Shown here in pieces: positions 8,000-12,934 of a stretch of DNA of 12,934 nt. The translations under genes were made by a program, and so were the position numbers. The stretch is taken from contig CABUBU010000038.1 in assembly GCA_902489795.1 (NCBI GenBank), positions 1-12,934 on the forward strand, given 5' to 3'. The stretch's first letter is position 1, and the number at the start of each line of letters is the position of its first letter. The notes under the pieces were generated by a model. It worked only from the letters and a program-made list of their open reading frames with translations. It was not told the DNA's origin and did not search any database. The stretch comes from an uncultured Azospirillum sp. (lineage in GTDB: Bacteria > Pseudomonadota > Alphaproteobacteria > RF32 > CAG-239).

Positions 8000-9160
8000 T
8001 CAGGCGGCTCTGCTCATTTTTCTGGTCGCGAATTCGTTCATCTTGGCAATCACATAATCCAGATCCTCGTCATCCAGATACGGCGTCATCGGGATTGAAA
8101 GCGCGGTCTTCGACAAACGTTCGCAAACCGGCAGGGAACGGCTGTTCCACTTGGCATAGGCGGTCTGGGTATTGACCGGACGCGGATAGTAAGCGCCGCA
8201 GGGAATGCCGTTCTCTTTCAGATAGGACATCAGCTCGTCGCGATCTTCGCAGTGAACGGTATAAAGGGCATAAGCCGAACGGCAGTCTTCCAGAATCTTC
8301 TGCTTGCCGAAATATTCGCTCAACTCGCTGTCATAGCGTTTGGCAACCCGACAACGATCTTCCAGTTCCTTGTCGAAAACAGTCAGTTTCTGCAACAAAA
8401 CGGCGCCCTGGAAAGAGTTCATACGGCCGGTCATCCCCAGACGGACGTTATCATAATGATCTTCCGGGCTCATGCCGTGAACGCGGCAGGACTTGACCAG
8501 TTCGTTTTCCTCGTCGGTATTGGAAAATACCGCGCCGCCGTCGCCGTAACCGCCGAGCGGTTTGGTCGGATAGAAGGAAGTGGCCGTCATGTCGGCGATC
8601 GAACCGGCCTTTTTGCCTTTGTATACGGAACCGTAAGACTGGCAGGAATCCGCCAGCACCTTCATGCCGTTCTCGTGAGCGATTTTGATGATCTCGTCAT
8701 AATTGCAGGGAGAACCGAAAATATCAACCGGGATCACCGCCTTCAAATTCAGTTTTCCTTCTTTCTTAACCTGGTCGATCGCGCGCTGCAGGTCTTTCGG
8801 ATCCATATTGTAAGTGTCGGGATCGGAATCCACGAAAATCGGGGTTGCGCCCAGCAAAACCGGCGCTTCGGCCGAAGCGACGAAAGTAAAGGAGGAAACG
8901 AAAACGGCGTCGCCTTCCTTTACGCCCCAGGCCATCAGGGCCAAAGTCAGGGCATCGGTTCCCGAACCGCAGGTGGAACAATATTTAACACCGGAATATG
9001 CGGCCAGTTTCTCGTCCAGTTCCTTGGTTTCCGGTCCCTGGCAGTAGGCGCCGTGGTTCAGAATATTTTCAAAAGCCTTCAGAAACTTGTCCTGCCCGAT
9101 AATGTTCTGGGAAGTTTTGCAGTCAAACAGCATAATCGGTTTGTTGGGTTTGCTTGTCAT
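8000..9160 (-). CDS. DegT/DnrJ/EryC1/StrS-family sugar aminotransferase, WbpE-like
   Basis: PLP-dependent aminotransferase that converts a keto nucleotide sugar to an amino sugar, usually with glutamate as amino donor. Its 386 residues match the family length. Visible features are GAYCQGPE (37-44), the PLP-phosphate loop GSGTDAL (65-71), Asp171 in LADSCQSYG contacting the pyridine nitrogen, and Lys200 in FYPTKPLGGYGDGGA, the Schiff-base lysine. The C-terminal half has YYPRPVNTQ and LSIPMTPYL. Segment by segment it resembles WbpE/WlbC, which aminate UDP-GlcNAc-3-keto-uronic acid, but assigning that substrate would also require WbpA/WbpB-type partners, and none is in the window. AAGGA lies nine bases before the ATG. 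It is the first gene of the cluster, with its own promoter and a hairpin after it. Confidence 0.93.
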   Translation of the reverse strand: MTSKPNKPIMLFDCKTSQNIIGQDKFLKAFENILNHGAYCQGPETKELDEKLAAYSGVKYCSTCGSGTDALTLALMAWGVKEGDAVFVSSFTFVASAEAPVLLGATPIFVDSDPDTYNMDPKDLQRAIDQVKKEGKLNLKAVIPVDIFGSPCNYDEIIKIAHENGMKVLADSCQSYGSVYKGKKAGSIADMTATSFYPTKPLGGYGDGGAVFSNTDEENELVKSCRVHGMSPEDHYDNVRLGMTGRMNSFQGAVLLQKLTVFDKELEDRCRVAKRYDSELSEYFGKQKILEDCRSAYALYTVHCEDRDELMSYLKENGIPCGAYYPRPVNTQTAYAKWNSRSLPVCERLSKTALSIPMTPYLDDEDLDYVIAKMNEFATRKMSRAA

Positions 9161-9198
9161 TATCCATAGTCCTTATCAAAAGTTTTCAACTGAAGCGG

Positions 9199-9227
9199 AT
9201 GTTACGACAAAACCGACGGGAATGCAA
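9199..9227 (-). promoter_or_regulatory. Candidate promoter of the polysaccharide cluster
   Basis: Minus-strand TTGCAT (9222-9227), a 17-base spacer and TAACAT (9199-9204), giving a leader of about 30 bases before ATG 9160. The spacing is ideal and the hexamers are moderate. Confidence 0.45.
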
Positions 9228-9242
9228 AACACAAAAAATTTC

Positions 9243-9259
9243 CGGATTGTAACAATCCG
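9243..9259. promoter_or_regulatory. Perfect 17-bp palindrome, candidate operator
   Basis: CGGATTGT and ACAATCCG are perfect 8-base arms around one central base. It lies between the minus-strand promoter (-35 at 9222-9227) and the plus-strand candidate promoter whose -35 begins at 9261. The size and placement fit a dimeric regulator that could control one or both divergent units. The regulator is unknown. Confidence 0.45.
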
Positions 9260-9260
9260 T

Positions 9261-9288
9261 TTTACAAGCGGAAGGATTCTGATAAAAT
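9261..9288 (+). promoter_or_regulatory. Candidate distal promoter of mlaA-mlaC
   Basis: TTTACA (9261-9266), a 16-base spacer and TAAAAT (9283-9288). It directly abuts the palindrome on its left side. It would give a leader of about 70 bases to mlaA. Confidence 0.4.
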
Positions 9289-9314
9289 TATACCCAGCCG
9301 CGCTTCTTTTGTCG

Positions 9315-9343
9315 TTGATATTAAGCTTCGGCATTGCTATATT
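9315..9343 (+). promoter_or_regulatory. Candidate proximal promoter of mlaA-mlaC
   Basis: TTGATA (9315-9320), a 17-base spacer and TATATT (9338-9343). Transcription would start near 9350, about 18 bases before the ATG at 9368 and 33 before the TTG at 9383. This is the best sigma-70-like match in the divergent region. Confidence 0.55.
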
Positions 9344-9367
9344 AGGCAAAAAATCACCGATTCTTTT

Positions 9368-10144
9368 ATGAAAGGATTTATCTTGCCCAAATATTCGTTA
9401 CTGCTTGCCGTTCTCTTAAGCGGCGCCGCTTTCGGCGTTCAGGCCGCCGAAGACGATTCCGGCTGGCTCGAAAGCTACAACCGTTCGATGTTCAACTTCA
9501 ACTACCAGCTTGACAAATACACGCTCAAACCGCTGGCCGAAGGTTACCGCGCGATAACCACCCCCGACATCCGCAACCGGGTCACTTCCTTCATCGGCAA
9601 CATGCGCGAACCCGTGACCGCCGTCAACCACACACTGCAGGGAAGCGTTAAAGACACGTTTGTGTCGGTCGGACGTTTTCTGATCAACAGCACGCTTGGC
9701 CTGGGGGGAACTTTCGACGTTGCCGAAGGCTGGGGACTTAAACGCAATTCCACCGACTTTGACGCCACACTGGCCACATACTGCGTTCCCGACGGCCCGT
9801 TCGTCGTCGTGCCCCTGCTGGGACCGGCCACGCCGCGTTCGCTTGCCGGCCTGACGGCGGACGCCGTCGCCAGCCCGATGTACTGGGGACCGCTGCAGGA
9901 CAAAAACTACGCGGACAAAATATCCTACAGTTACGCTGCGGTGGTTGCCGTCAACGCCCGCGAACGTTCGCTTGACCTCTTAAACGATCTGGAAAGCAAT
10001 TCTGTCGATTTCTACACCACCGTCCGTTCGGCATATATGCAGAACCGGCAGGCCATGAACAACCTTTGCGCAGGCAAACGGCAAAATCCGGCGGCCAGTT
10101 ACGATTTTGACTTTGAAATTGAAGACGAAGACGATTTTGAATAA
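9368..10144 (+). CDS. mlaA: MlaA/VacJ-family outer-membrane lipid asymmetry protein
   Basis: MlaA sits in the outer membrane and removes misplaced phospholipids from its outer leaflet, handing them to periplasmic MlaC. The family core is clear: YNRSMFNFNYQLDKY (37-51), MREPVTAVNHTLQG (79-92), GRFLINSTLGLGGTFD (102-117) and VPDGPFVVVPLLGP (140-153). It has 258 residues and an acidic C-terminus. The N-terminus is a signal peptide, with a hydrophobic stretch at about 10-25 and probable cleavage after VQA. There is no lipobox cysteine, although well-studied MlaA proteins are lipoproteins. Start choice: ATG 9368 has no ribosome site, whereas TTG 9383 follows AAAGGA by six bases and still leaves a complete signal peptide (253 residues). 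The longer form is given here. mlaC follows after 12 bases. The genes for the inner-membrane MlaFEDB complex are not in the window. Confidence 0.92.
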   Translation: MKGFILPKYSLLLAVLLSGAAFGVQAAEDDSGWLESYNRSMFNFNYQLDKYTLKPLAEGYRAITTPDIRNRVTSFIGNMREPVTAVNHTLQGSVKDTFVSVGRFLINSTLGLGGTFDVAEGWGLKRNSTDFDATLATYCVPDGPFVVVPLLGPATPRSLAGLTADAVASPMYWGPLQDKNYADKISYSYAAVVAVNARERSLDLLNDLESNSVDFYTTVRSAYMQNRQAMNNLCAGKRQNPAASYDFDFEIEDEDDFE

Positions 10145-10156
10145 AGGGAAAACACT

Positions 10157-10756
10157 ATGAAAAAAACGATTCTTGCCGTATTGGCATCCGCATTCATGCT
10201 AACGTCGTTCCCGGTTTGCGCCGCCGTCGACGCCGGCAAAGCCGAGAGCTTTGTCAAGAAAATCACCAAAGAAGGAATTGAGGAAATCATCGATTCCAAC
10301 GTTTCGCAAAGCGAAAAGGACAAACGCTTTGAAAAACTTTTCAACGAAGCGCTTGATCTCAAATTCATCGGCCAGTTCGTGCTCGGACGCTATTGGCGGC
10401 AGGCCTCGCAAAGCCAAAAGAACGAATTTATCGAAGTTTATCGTCAGCTCAACGTCAAAACCTGGTCCAAACGCTTCGACGAATTTAAAGGCAAGGACTT
10501 TGTTTTTGAAGGTACCTCTCCTTCCACTTCCGCTAACCAGGTTTTCGTCAATTCCAAAGTGCCGATGGATCAGGGAAAACCGGCCACCGTCGTCTGGCGC
10601 GTCAAACAAAACGGCAGCAGTTTCAAAATCGTCGACATCATCATTGAAAACGTCAGCCTGGCGATCACTGCCCGCAACGAATACACGGCGTTCATTAAAA
10701 ATTCGCCGTCCGGCATAGACGGTCTGATCAAAGACCTGAAGGCCAAAGTAAAATAA
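10157..10756 (+). CDS. mlaC: MlaC-type periplasmic phospholipid-binding protein
   Basis: Soluble periplasmic carrier (Ttg2D/MlaC family) that moves phospholipid between outer-membrane MlaA and the inner-membrane MlaFEDB transporter. Its 199 residues are the usual family length. A signal peptide of about 22 residues ends in PVCA before AVDAG. Family features are LDLKFIGQFVLGRYWRQAS (about 67-85), then a Tyr-rich helix and the WRVKQNGSSFKIVDIIIENVS block (about 148-168), which is the characteristic end of the lipid-binding fold, and YTAFI close to the C-terminus. GGGAA lies six bases before the ATG. It is co-transcribed with mlaA and ends at a strong terminator. Confidence 0.95.
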   Translation: MKKTILAVLASAFMLTSFPVCAAVDAGKAESFVKKITKEGIEEIIDSNVSQSEKDKRFEKLFNEALDLKFIGQFVLGRYWRQASQSQKNEFIEVYRQLNVKTWSKRFDEFKGKDFVFEGTSPSTSANQVFVNSKVPMDQGKPATVVWRVKQNGSSFKIVDIIIENVSLAITARNEYTAFIKNSPSGIDGLIKDLKAKVK

Positions 10757-10766
10757 ACCGTTTTCC

Positions 10767-10790
10767 GCCCCCGTTGCCGGGGGCTTTTTT
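10767..10790 (+). terminator. Intrinsic terminator of mlaA-mlaC
   Basis: GCCCCCG and CGGGGGC form a 7-bp GC stem around a TTGC loop and are followed by six T. It begins 11 bases past the mlaC stop, a classical Rho-independent terminator. Confidence 0.95.
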
Positions 10791-10813
10791 ATTGCGGACG
10801 CAAACGCTCCTCC

Positions 10814-10843
10814 GACCGGCAACCGTTATTTAACCTGCCGGTC
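10814..10843. other. 8-bp inverted repeat in the intergenic region
   Basis: GACCGGCA (10814-10821) and TGCCGGTC (10836-10843) are perfect inverted arms around a 14-base A/T-rich loop. There is no T-run, so it is not an obvious terminator. It may be a protein-binding site or an RNA hairpin; the function is unknown. Confidence 0.35.
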
Positions 10844-10937
10844 AACACGGCAAATTTTCGTCAATTCCACTCTTCCCCGTGTTTAACAAAGCGAAGGTTT
10901 TGTTTGTCCTCTCCGCCGCCGCAAAGCTGTCGGCAAA

Positions 10938-11055
10938 CTTTTCCTTTCGCCTGATCCGCGCCACCCAGCTTTTCCCGCTTTTCCTTTCGCCTGATCCGCG
11001 CCGCCCCGTTTTCCCGCTTTTCCTTCCGCCCTGTCCGCAGCGCCCCGTTTTCCCG
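10938..11055. repeat. Three tandem copies of a 39-40-bp repeat
   Basis: Copies lie at 10938-10977, 10978-11016 and 11017-11055. Each starts CTTTTCCTT and ends TTTTCCCG, and the first two are nearly identical. A degenerate fourth start follows at 11056. They occupy the 379-base stretch 10791-11169, which has no convincing gene. Open frames cross it on both strands with a 13-residue periodicity (Pro/Phe-rich on plus, Gly/Lys/Arg-rich on minus), but none has a ribosome site. It looks like an intergenic minisatellite. Confidence 0.8.
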
Positions 11056-11102
11056 GCTTTCCGGCCGCTCCCCGGTCGCACATGCCGCAATATTTTAAAT
11101 TT

Positions 11103-11131
11103 TTGTCTTGAAAACCGGCAATGCCTGATTA
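11103..11131 (+). promoter_or_regulatory. Weak promoter candidate for the repeat membrane protein
   Basis: TTGTCT (11103-11108), a 17-base spacer and TGATTA (11126-11131), about 40 bases before the start at 11170. The hexamers are poor, but the region is A/T-rich compared with the GC-rich repeat to its left. Confidence 0.25.
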
Positions 11132-11169
11132 TTTGAAAAACAGTAATATTCTTTTAGAAAGGAAACACC

Positions 11170-11523
11170 ATGGGAACTATATTGAAATACATTTTCTACG
11201 TTGCGCTCATTCTTGTCATTTATCTGGTCGCCAAAGGAATCTATGACGGCAAAATAACCGAAGACACCACCGTCGCCCAGGTCGGCAGCAACATTGCCGA
11301 CGGCACTCAGCAGCTTGTCAGCGACACCAAAAAGGCAATTGACGAACGGACAGACAAAGCAAAAGCCAAAGAAGCGGCGGAAAAAGCGAAAGCTGCCGTT
11401 GACGCCGGCGCGGAAAAAGCGGCCGACACGGCTTCGGCAGCAGCGGAAAAGACGGCGGACACCGCTTCTGCCGCCGCGGAAAGAGCACAGGCCGCCGCTC
11501 AGACTCCCGCCACCCGGCAGTAG
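11170..11523 (+). CDS. Small membrane-anchored alanine-rich repeat protein
   Basis: I do not recognise a named family. The 117 residues start with one hydrophobic span (about 5-21) in ILKYIFYVALILVIYLVAKG. A short polar linker follows and then a long Ala/Lys/Glu/Asp-rich region (about 55-110) that should be one amphipathic helix. It contains 11-residue repeats: EKAADTASAAA (82-92), EKTADTASAAA (93-103) and a partial ERAQAAA (104-110). Repeats of 11 residues are known from LEA-like and apolipoprotein-like helices that lie on membranes. The ribosome site AAAGGA lies six bases before the ATG and a terminator follows, so the gene is real and stands alone. The span lacks a clear signal-peptidase site, so it is probably an N-terminal anchor. 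Membrane or envelope stress protection is only a guess. Confidence 0.85.
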   Translation: MGTILKYIFYVALILVIYLVAKGIYDGKITEDTTVAQVGSNIADGTQQLVSDTKKAIDERTDKAKAKEAAEKAKAAVDAGAEKAADTASAAAEKTADTASAAAERAQAAAQTPATRQ

Positions 11524-11552
11524 CGTTTTCCGTCGTTTCGGCAATCTTCCCA

Positions 11553-11582
11553 CAGCTCCGGCCTTCCCGGGGCTGTTTCCTT
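11553..11582 (+). terminator. Terminator of the repeat membrane protein gene
   Basis: CAGCTCCGG (11553-11561) and CCGGGGCTG (11567-11575) form a 9-bp stem with one G-U pair and a 5-base loop, followed by TTTCCTT. It lies 30 bases past the stop. The T-run is short and broken. Confidence 0.6.
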
Positions 11583-11660
11583 ATCCTCCCTAGTGCGCGG
11601 TTGCAAAAAGCTTTCGCCTTTGCATCAAAAAATTCTTTTGCCACCATGATCAAAACAGCC

Positions 11661-12045
11661 CGGATAACAAATCCACCGGAATTGCAAATGCCCCGATGTT
11701 TCGCGCCGAAATACCGTCGAAAGAAACTTCAGGACAAAGCGCATCCGAAAACAGGAAAAATATCTGGAAAATTATGCCGATAAAAAAATGACAGACCCGA
11801 CGGAAGCAGCAGTTTATCCGGAGCATGTTCATATGTTGCCGAAGGTAACGTTAAAATAGGTATCACAAACCATCTTAAAAGAAAGAACGGTTCACCGATA
11901 TGCAAAAAAGAGGCAAAACTCCGGCCTTGGAATAACGAAGCCCGCGTACTTTGCGCTGAGGGTTCCCCGCTGCCCCCGGAAAACATTCAAAAGCCGACAG
12001 AGTACATATGAAGCCAACGGAAAAAGCAAGACAAACCCAAATAGG
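11661..12045 (+). pseudogene. IS200/IS605-family tnpA (Y1 HUH transposase), broken over three frames
   Basis: Three frames read in succession recover an IS200-type TnpA. Frame one gives FAPKYRRKK (from 11700) then GKISGKLC, ending at a stop at 11781. Frame two gives TEAAVYPEHVHML with the metal-binding HUH motif (His-Val-His at 11824-11832), then PKVTLK and a stop. Frame three gives LKRKNG at 11874 through AKLRPWNNEARVLCAEG at 11963, matching the LKGKSS, AxLxxxxGN and FWCRGYY segments of intact enzymes. The catalytic Tyr helix is not readable. At least two frameshifts and several stops make it non-functional. The family call comes from remembered motifs, not a database search. Confidence 0.65.
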
Positions 12046-12168
12046 CGAATTTTTCCGCTTACGGTTAAACGGCGGCAAACCGGCCTGTCTGGCCGCCTTA
12101 CGCCCTTTGGCGCCCGGACGTTTCATGTTCACCGCTCAGCCGCGTCCGCTCCGGTGCCGCCTTGTACC

Positions 12169-12195
12169 CTCAAGGCGTTTGCCAGCGCCTTAGAG
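12169..12195. other. Strong hairpin near the right end of the decayed IS
   Basis: CTCAAGGCGTT and AGCGCCTTAGAG pair over 11 positions with one bulged A and one G-U pair around a TGCC loop. Subterminal hairpins are the recognition structures of IS200/IS605 ends, which fits its place just past the tnpA relic. There is no T-run, so it is not a typical terminator. Confidence 0.45.
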
Positions 12196-12338
12196 CTTAC
12201 GGACATAACAAAAAAACAAGTAAAAAAAAGGAAACTGTCCCGTTTTCGACCGCCGCCTCTTGTCCCGTCATCGTTTTTTTGCGCTCAAACGCGCTTTTCC
12301 CGACACGCCCGAAAATATGAGGCATCACAGGCGTACGC

Positions 12339-12698
12339 CTATTCGGATTCGACGAAAATCTTCTCCAGAACAGACAGCAGCTGCTGCATTTTTCTTTCCA
12401 TATAACTTCTCAGATGCGCCAATTTCAACTGCATGTTATTCAATTGTTCCGTGATATGTTCGGGCATTTCCCGACCGCCGTATTTTTTCTCAAGTCTGGA
12501 AACCACTTTCTGACGGCTTTCTATCCGTTCCCGCATATTTTCGATCTGTTGTTCAAGATACATCATGTCCCAATACAACTCTTCAACGTCCTTCCTCTTT
12601 TTCAACTGCTTTTTTTCAATAAAGGACACTTCGTCCAACACATCGGGATCCGGCATCTGCCCTTTGTGCCTGGAGTAATATTCCAAAAAGCTTTCCAT
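12339..12698 (-). CDS. Coiled-coil protein of unknown function, possibly 5'-truncated
   Basis: I do not recognise the family. The 119 residues are almost entirely charged helix: EKKQLKKRKDVEELYWDMMYLEQQIENM-type heptads from about 28, then RLEKKYGG, a break at GREMPEHI, and a second helix to the end with LNNMQLKLAHLRSY and MQQLLSVLEKIF. This suggests a two-helix coiled-coil hairpin. There is no signal peptide or membrane span. The ATG at 12698 has no ribosome site and lies only 12 bases from a hairpin at the edge of an IS200-like remnant. The frame stays open upstream into that remnant without another ATG, so the true 5' part may have been lost. The stop overlaps a 12-bp palindrome (12329-12340). 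It may be a gene relic or a short native gene. Confidence 0.5.
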   Translation of the reverse strand: MESFLEYYSRHKGQMPDPDVLDEVSFIEKKQLKKRKDVEELYWDMMYLEQQIENMRERIESRQKVVSRLEKKYGGREMPEHITEQLNNMQLKLAHLRSYMERKMQQLLSVLEKIFVESE

Positions 12699-12709
12699 CG
12701 AATAGATAT

Positions 12710-12934
12710 CCCCCAGTTTACTGGGGGTTCTATCGAAAAGGCACCTTTGGGTGTCTTTTCGTTACAGCTCCAAACGGAGCTGACCTAAGTCCTGCCGTTC
12801 TTAAAATGCTACATAATGTTTAATTTATTCTTCATCTAAGCCAATGCTACTTACGAAGTATCCACGCGACCAAAATACTTTTTCCTTAAAATATACTTTG
12901 CTTAAGCCAAGTAAACCTGGCTCCTATTGGCGAT
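12710..12934 (-). mobile_element. Right end of a second IS200/IS605-like element, cut by the window edge
   Basis: On the minus strand a tnpA C-terminus is followed by three hairpins in a row. CAGCTCC/GGAGCTG (12765-12782) covers the last tnpA codons. CGAAAAGGCACC with GGTGTCTTTTCG (12734-12761) has a 12-bp stem and a 4-base loop. CCCCCAGT/ACTGGGGG (12710-12727) has perfect arms. This is the expected design of an IS200-type 3' end. The stretch is more A/T-rich than the flanking genes. The other end lies outside the window, so a tnpB or an RNA gene beyond cannot be excluded. Confidence 0.65.
12762..12934 (-). pseudogene. IS200/IS605-family tnpA C-terminus with in-frame stops
   Basis: The frame ending at the TAA at 12762-12764 reads KVYFKEKVFWSRGYFVSS, then IGLDEE, stop, IKHYVAF, stop, ERQDLGQLRLEL. 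This matches the C-terminal third of IS200-type TnpA: the FWARGYFVSTVG block, then the helix with a DEExIxxYVxxQE pattern that contains the catalytic Tyr (here Tyr in KHYV). The stops are TAA at 12825-12827 and 12801-12803, and TAG at 12924-12926 if the frame continues. The second TAA stands where Gln is usual, as expected from CAA to TAA decay. The copy cannot encode a working transposase. Confidence 0.68.

Larger units (their letters stand above)
11600..12196 (+). mobile_element. Decayed IS200/IS605-like element (approximate limits)
   Basis: This 600-base stretch contains the tnpA relic and ends near a strong hairpin (12169-12195). The size fits a single-gene IS200-type element of roughly 0.6-0.7 kb. 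A short inverted repeat, TGCAAA with TTTGCA near 11609-11632, could be left-end structure. The limits are estimates, as IS200-type elements have no terminal inverted repeats or target duplications to mark them. The stretch between it and the next ORF (12197-12338) shows no gene. Confidence 0.5.

Noticed and set aside
205..9160. Single long operon from the aminotransferase through lon
   Set aside because: Hairpins at 7949-7975 and 2623-2651 and candidate promoters before the glycosyltransferase and lon argue for separate units.
8252..9169. 305-codon plus-strand open frame opposite the aminotransferase
   Set aside because: Antisense to a full-length PLP enzyme with all catalytic residues; no ribosome site or recognisable domain.
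10199..10822. 207-codon minus-strand frame across mlaC
   Set aside because: It runs through a strong plus-strand terminator and is antisense to a clear MlaC.
10938..11055. CRISPR array
   Set aside because: The copies are directly adjacent with no unique spacers, there are only three, and there are no cas genes nearby.
10842..11090. Gly/Lys/Arg-rich small proteins on the minus strand, or a Pro-rich secreted peptide on the plus strand, over the tandem repeat
   Set aside because: Periodicity follows automatically from the 39-base repeat; starts are TTG, GTG or an ATG without ribosome sites, and the 40-base copy breaks the frame.
11095..11553. 152-codon minus-strand frame opposite the repeat membrane protein
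   Set aside because: The plus-strand gene has a strong ribosome site, a membrane span and a terminator; the opposite frame is a shadow with Phe/Arg/Gly runs.
12762..12934. Possible reassignment of TAA to glutamine, suggested by in-frame TAA in the tnpA remnant
   Set aside because: Several intact genes here end in TAA (the pyruvyl-transferase gene, mlaA, mlaC) with proper terminators or spacing, and the other tnpA copy is also decayed, so simple pseudogene decay is enough.

Overview
The window looks like a Gram-negative chromosome, most likely an alphaproteobacterium. The evidence is a two-gene outer-membrane lipid-transport operon (mlaA-mlaC), a bacterial LonA protease and a surface-sugar gene cluster. 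G+C is moderate. I cannot name the genus. The alphaproteobacterial guess rests on the isolated mlaA-mlaC pair and general protein flavour, and is low confidence.

Layout. Bases 1-204 hold terminator-like hairpins and no gene. Bases 205-2532 (minus) encode the ATP-dependent protease Lon, with its own promoter and terminator. Bases 2663-9160 (minus) hold five genes of a surface-polysaccharide cluster. In transcription order they are a WbpE-like DegT-family sugar aminotransferase, a family-2 glycosyltransferase, a MenD-like thiamine-diphosphate enzyme, an NAD-dependent epimerase/dehydratase and a polysaccharide pyruvyl-transferase family protein. The first gene is set apart by a hairpin and a likely second promoter. 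The last four are packed with gaps of 12-19 bases and end at a hairpin before lon. The likely logic is that an amino sugar nucleotide is made, modified by unusual two- or three-carbon chemistry, and transferred to a cell-surface glycan. The last four proteins all carry short, basic, aromatic C-terminal tails.

A divergent control region (9161-9367) with promoters on both strands and a perfect 17-bp palindrome separates this cluster from mlaA-mlaC (plus strand, 9368-10756), which ends at a strong terminator. Bases 10791-11169 are non-coding and contain three tandem copies of a 39-40-bp repeat. A small membrane-anchored, alanine-rich repeat protein follows (11170-11523) with its own terminator.

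From about 11600 to the right end the window is a graveyard of IS200/IS605-type elements. One tnpA relic is spread over three plus-strand frames (about 11660-12045), with its HUH motif still readable. A second, minus-strand tnpA C-terminus (12762-12934, running off the window) has in-frame stops and is followed by three consecutive hairpins. Between them lies a 119-codon coiled-coil ORF (12339-12698, minus) whose start directly abuts the second element and which may have lost its 5' end.

The most interesting parts are the MenD-like enzyme in a sugar cluster, the shared C-terminal tails, and the small 11-residue-repeat membrane protein. I found no CRISPR array, tRNA or rRNA gene, or clearly new defence system.
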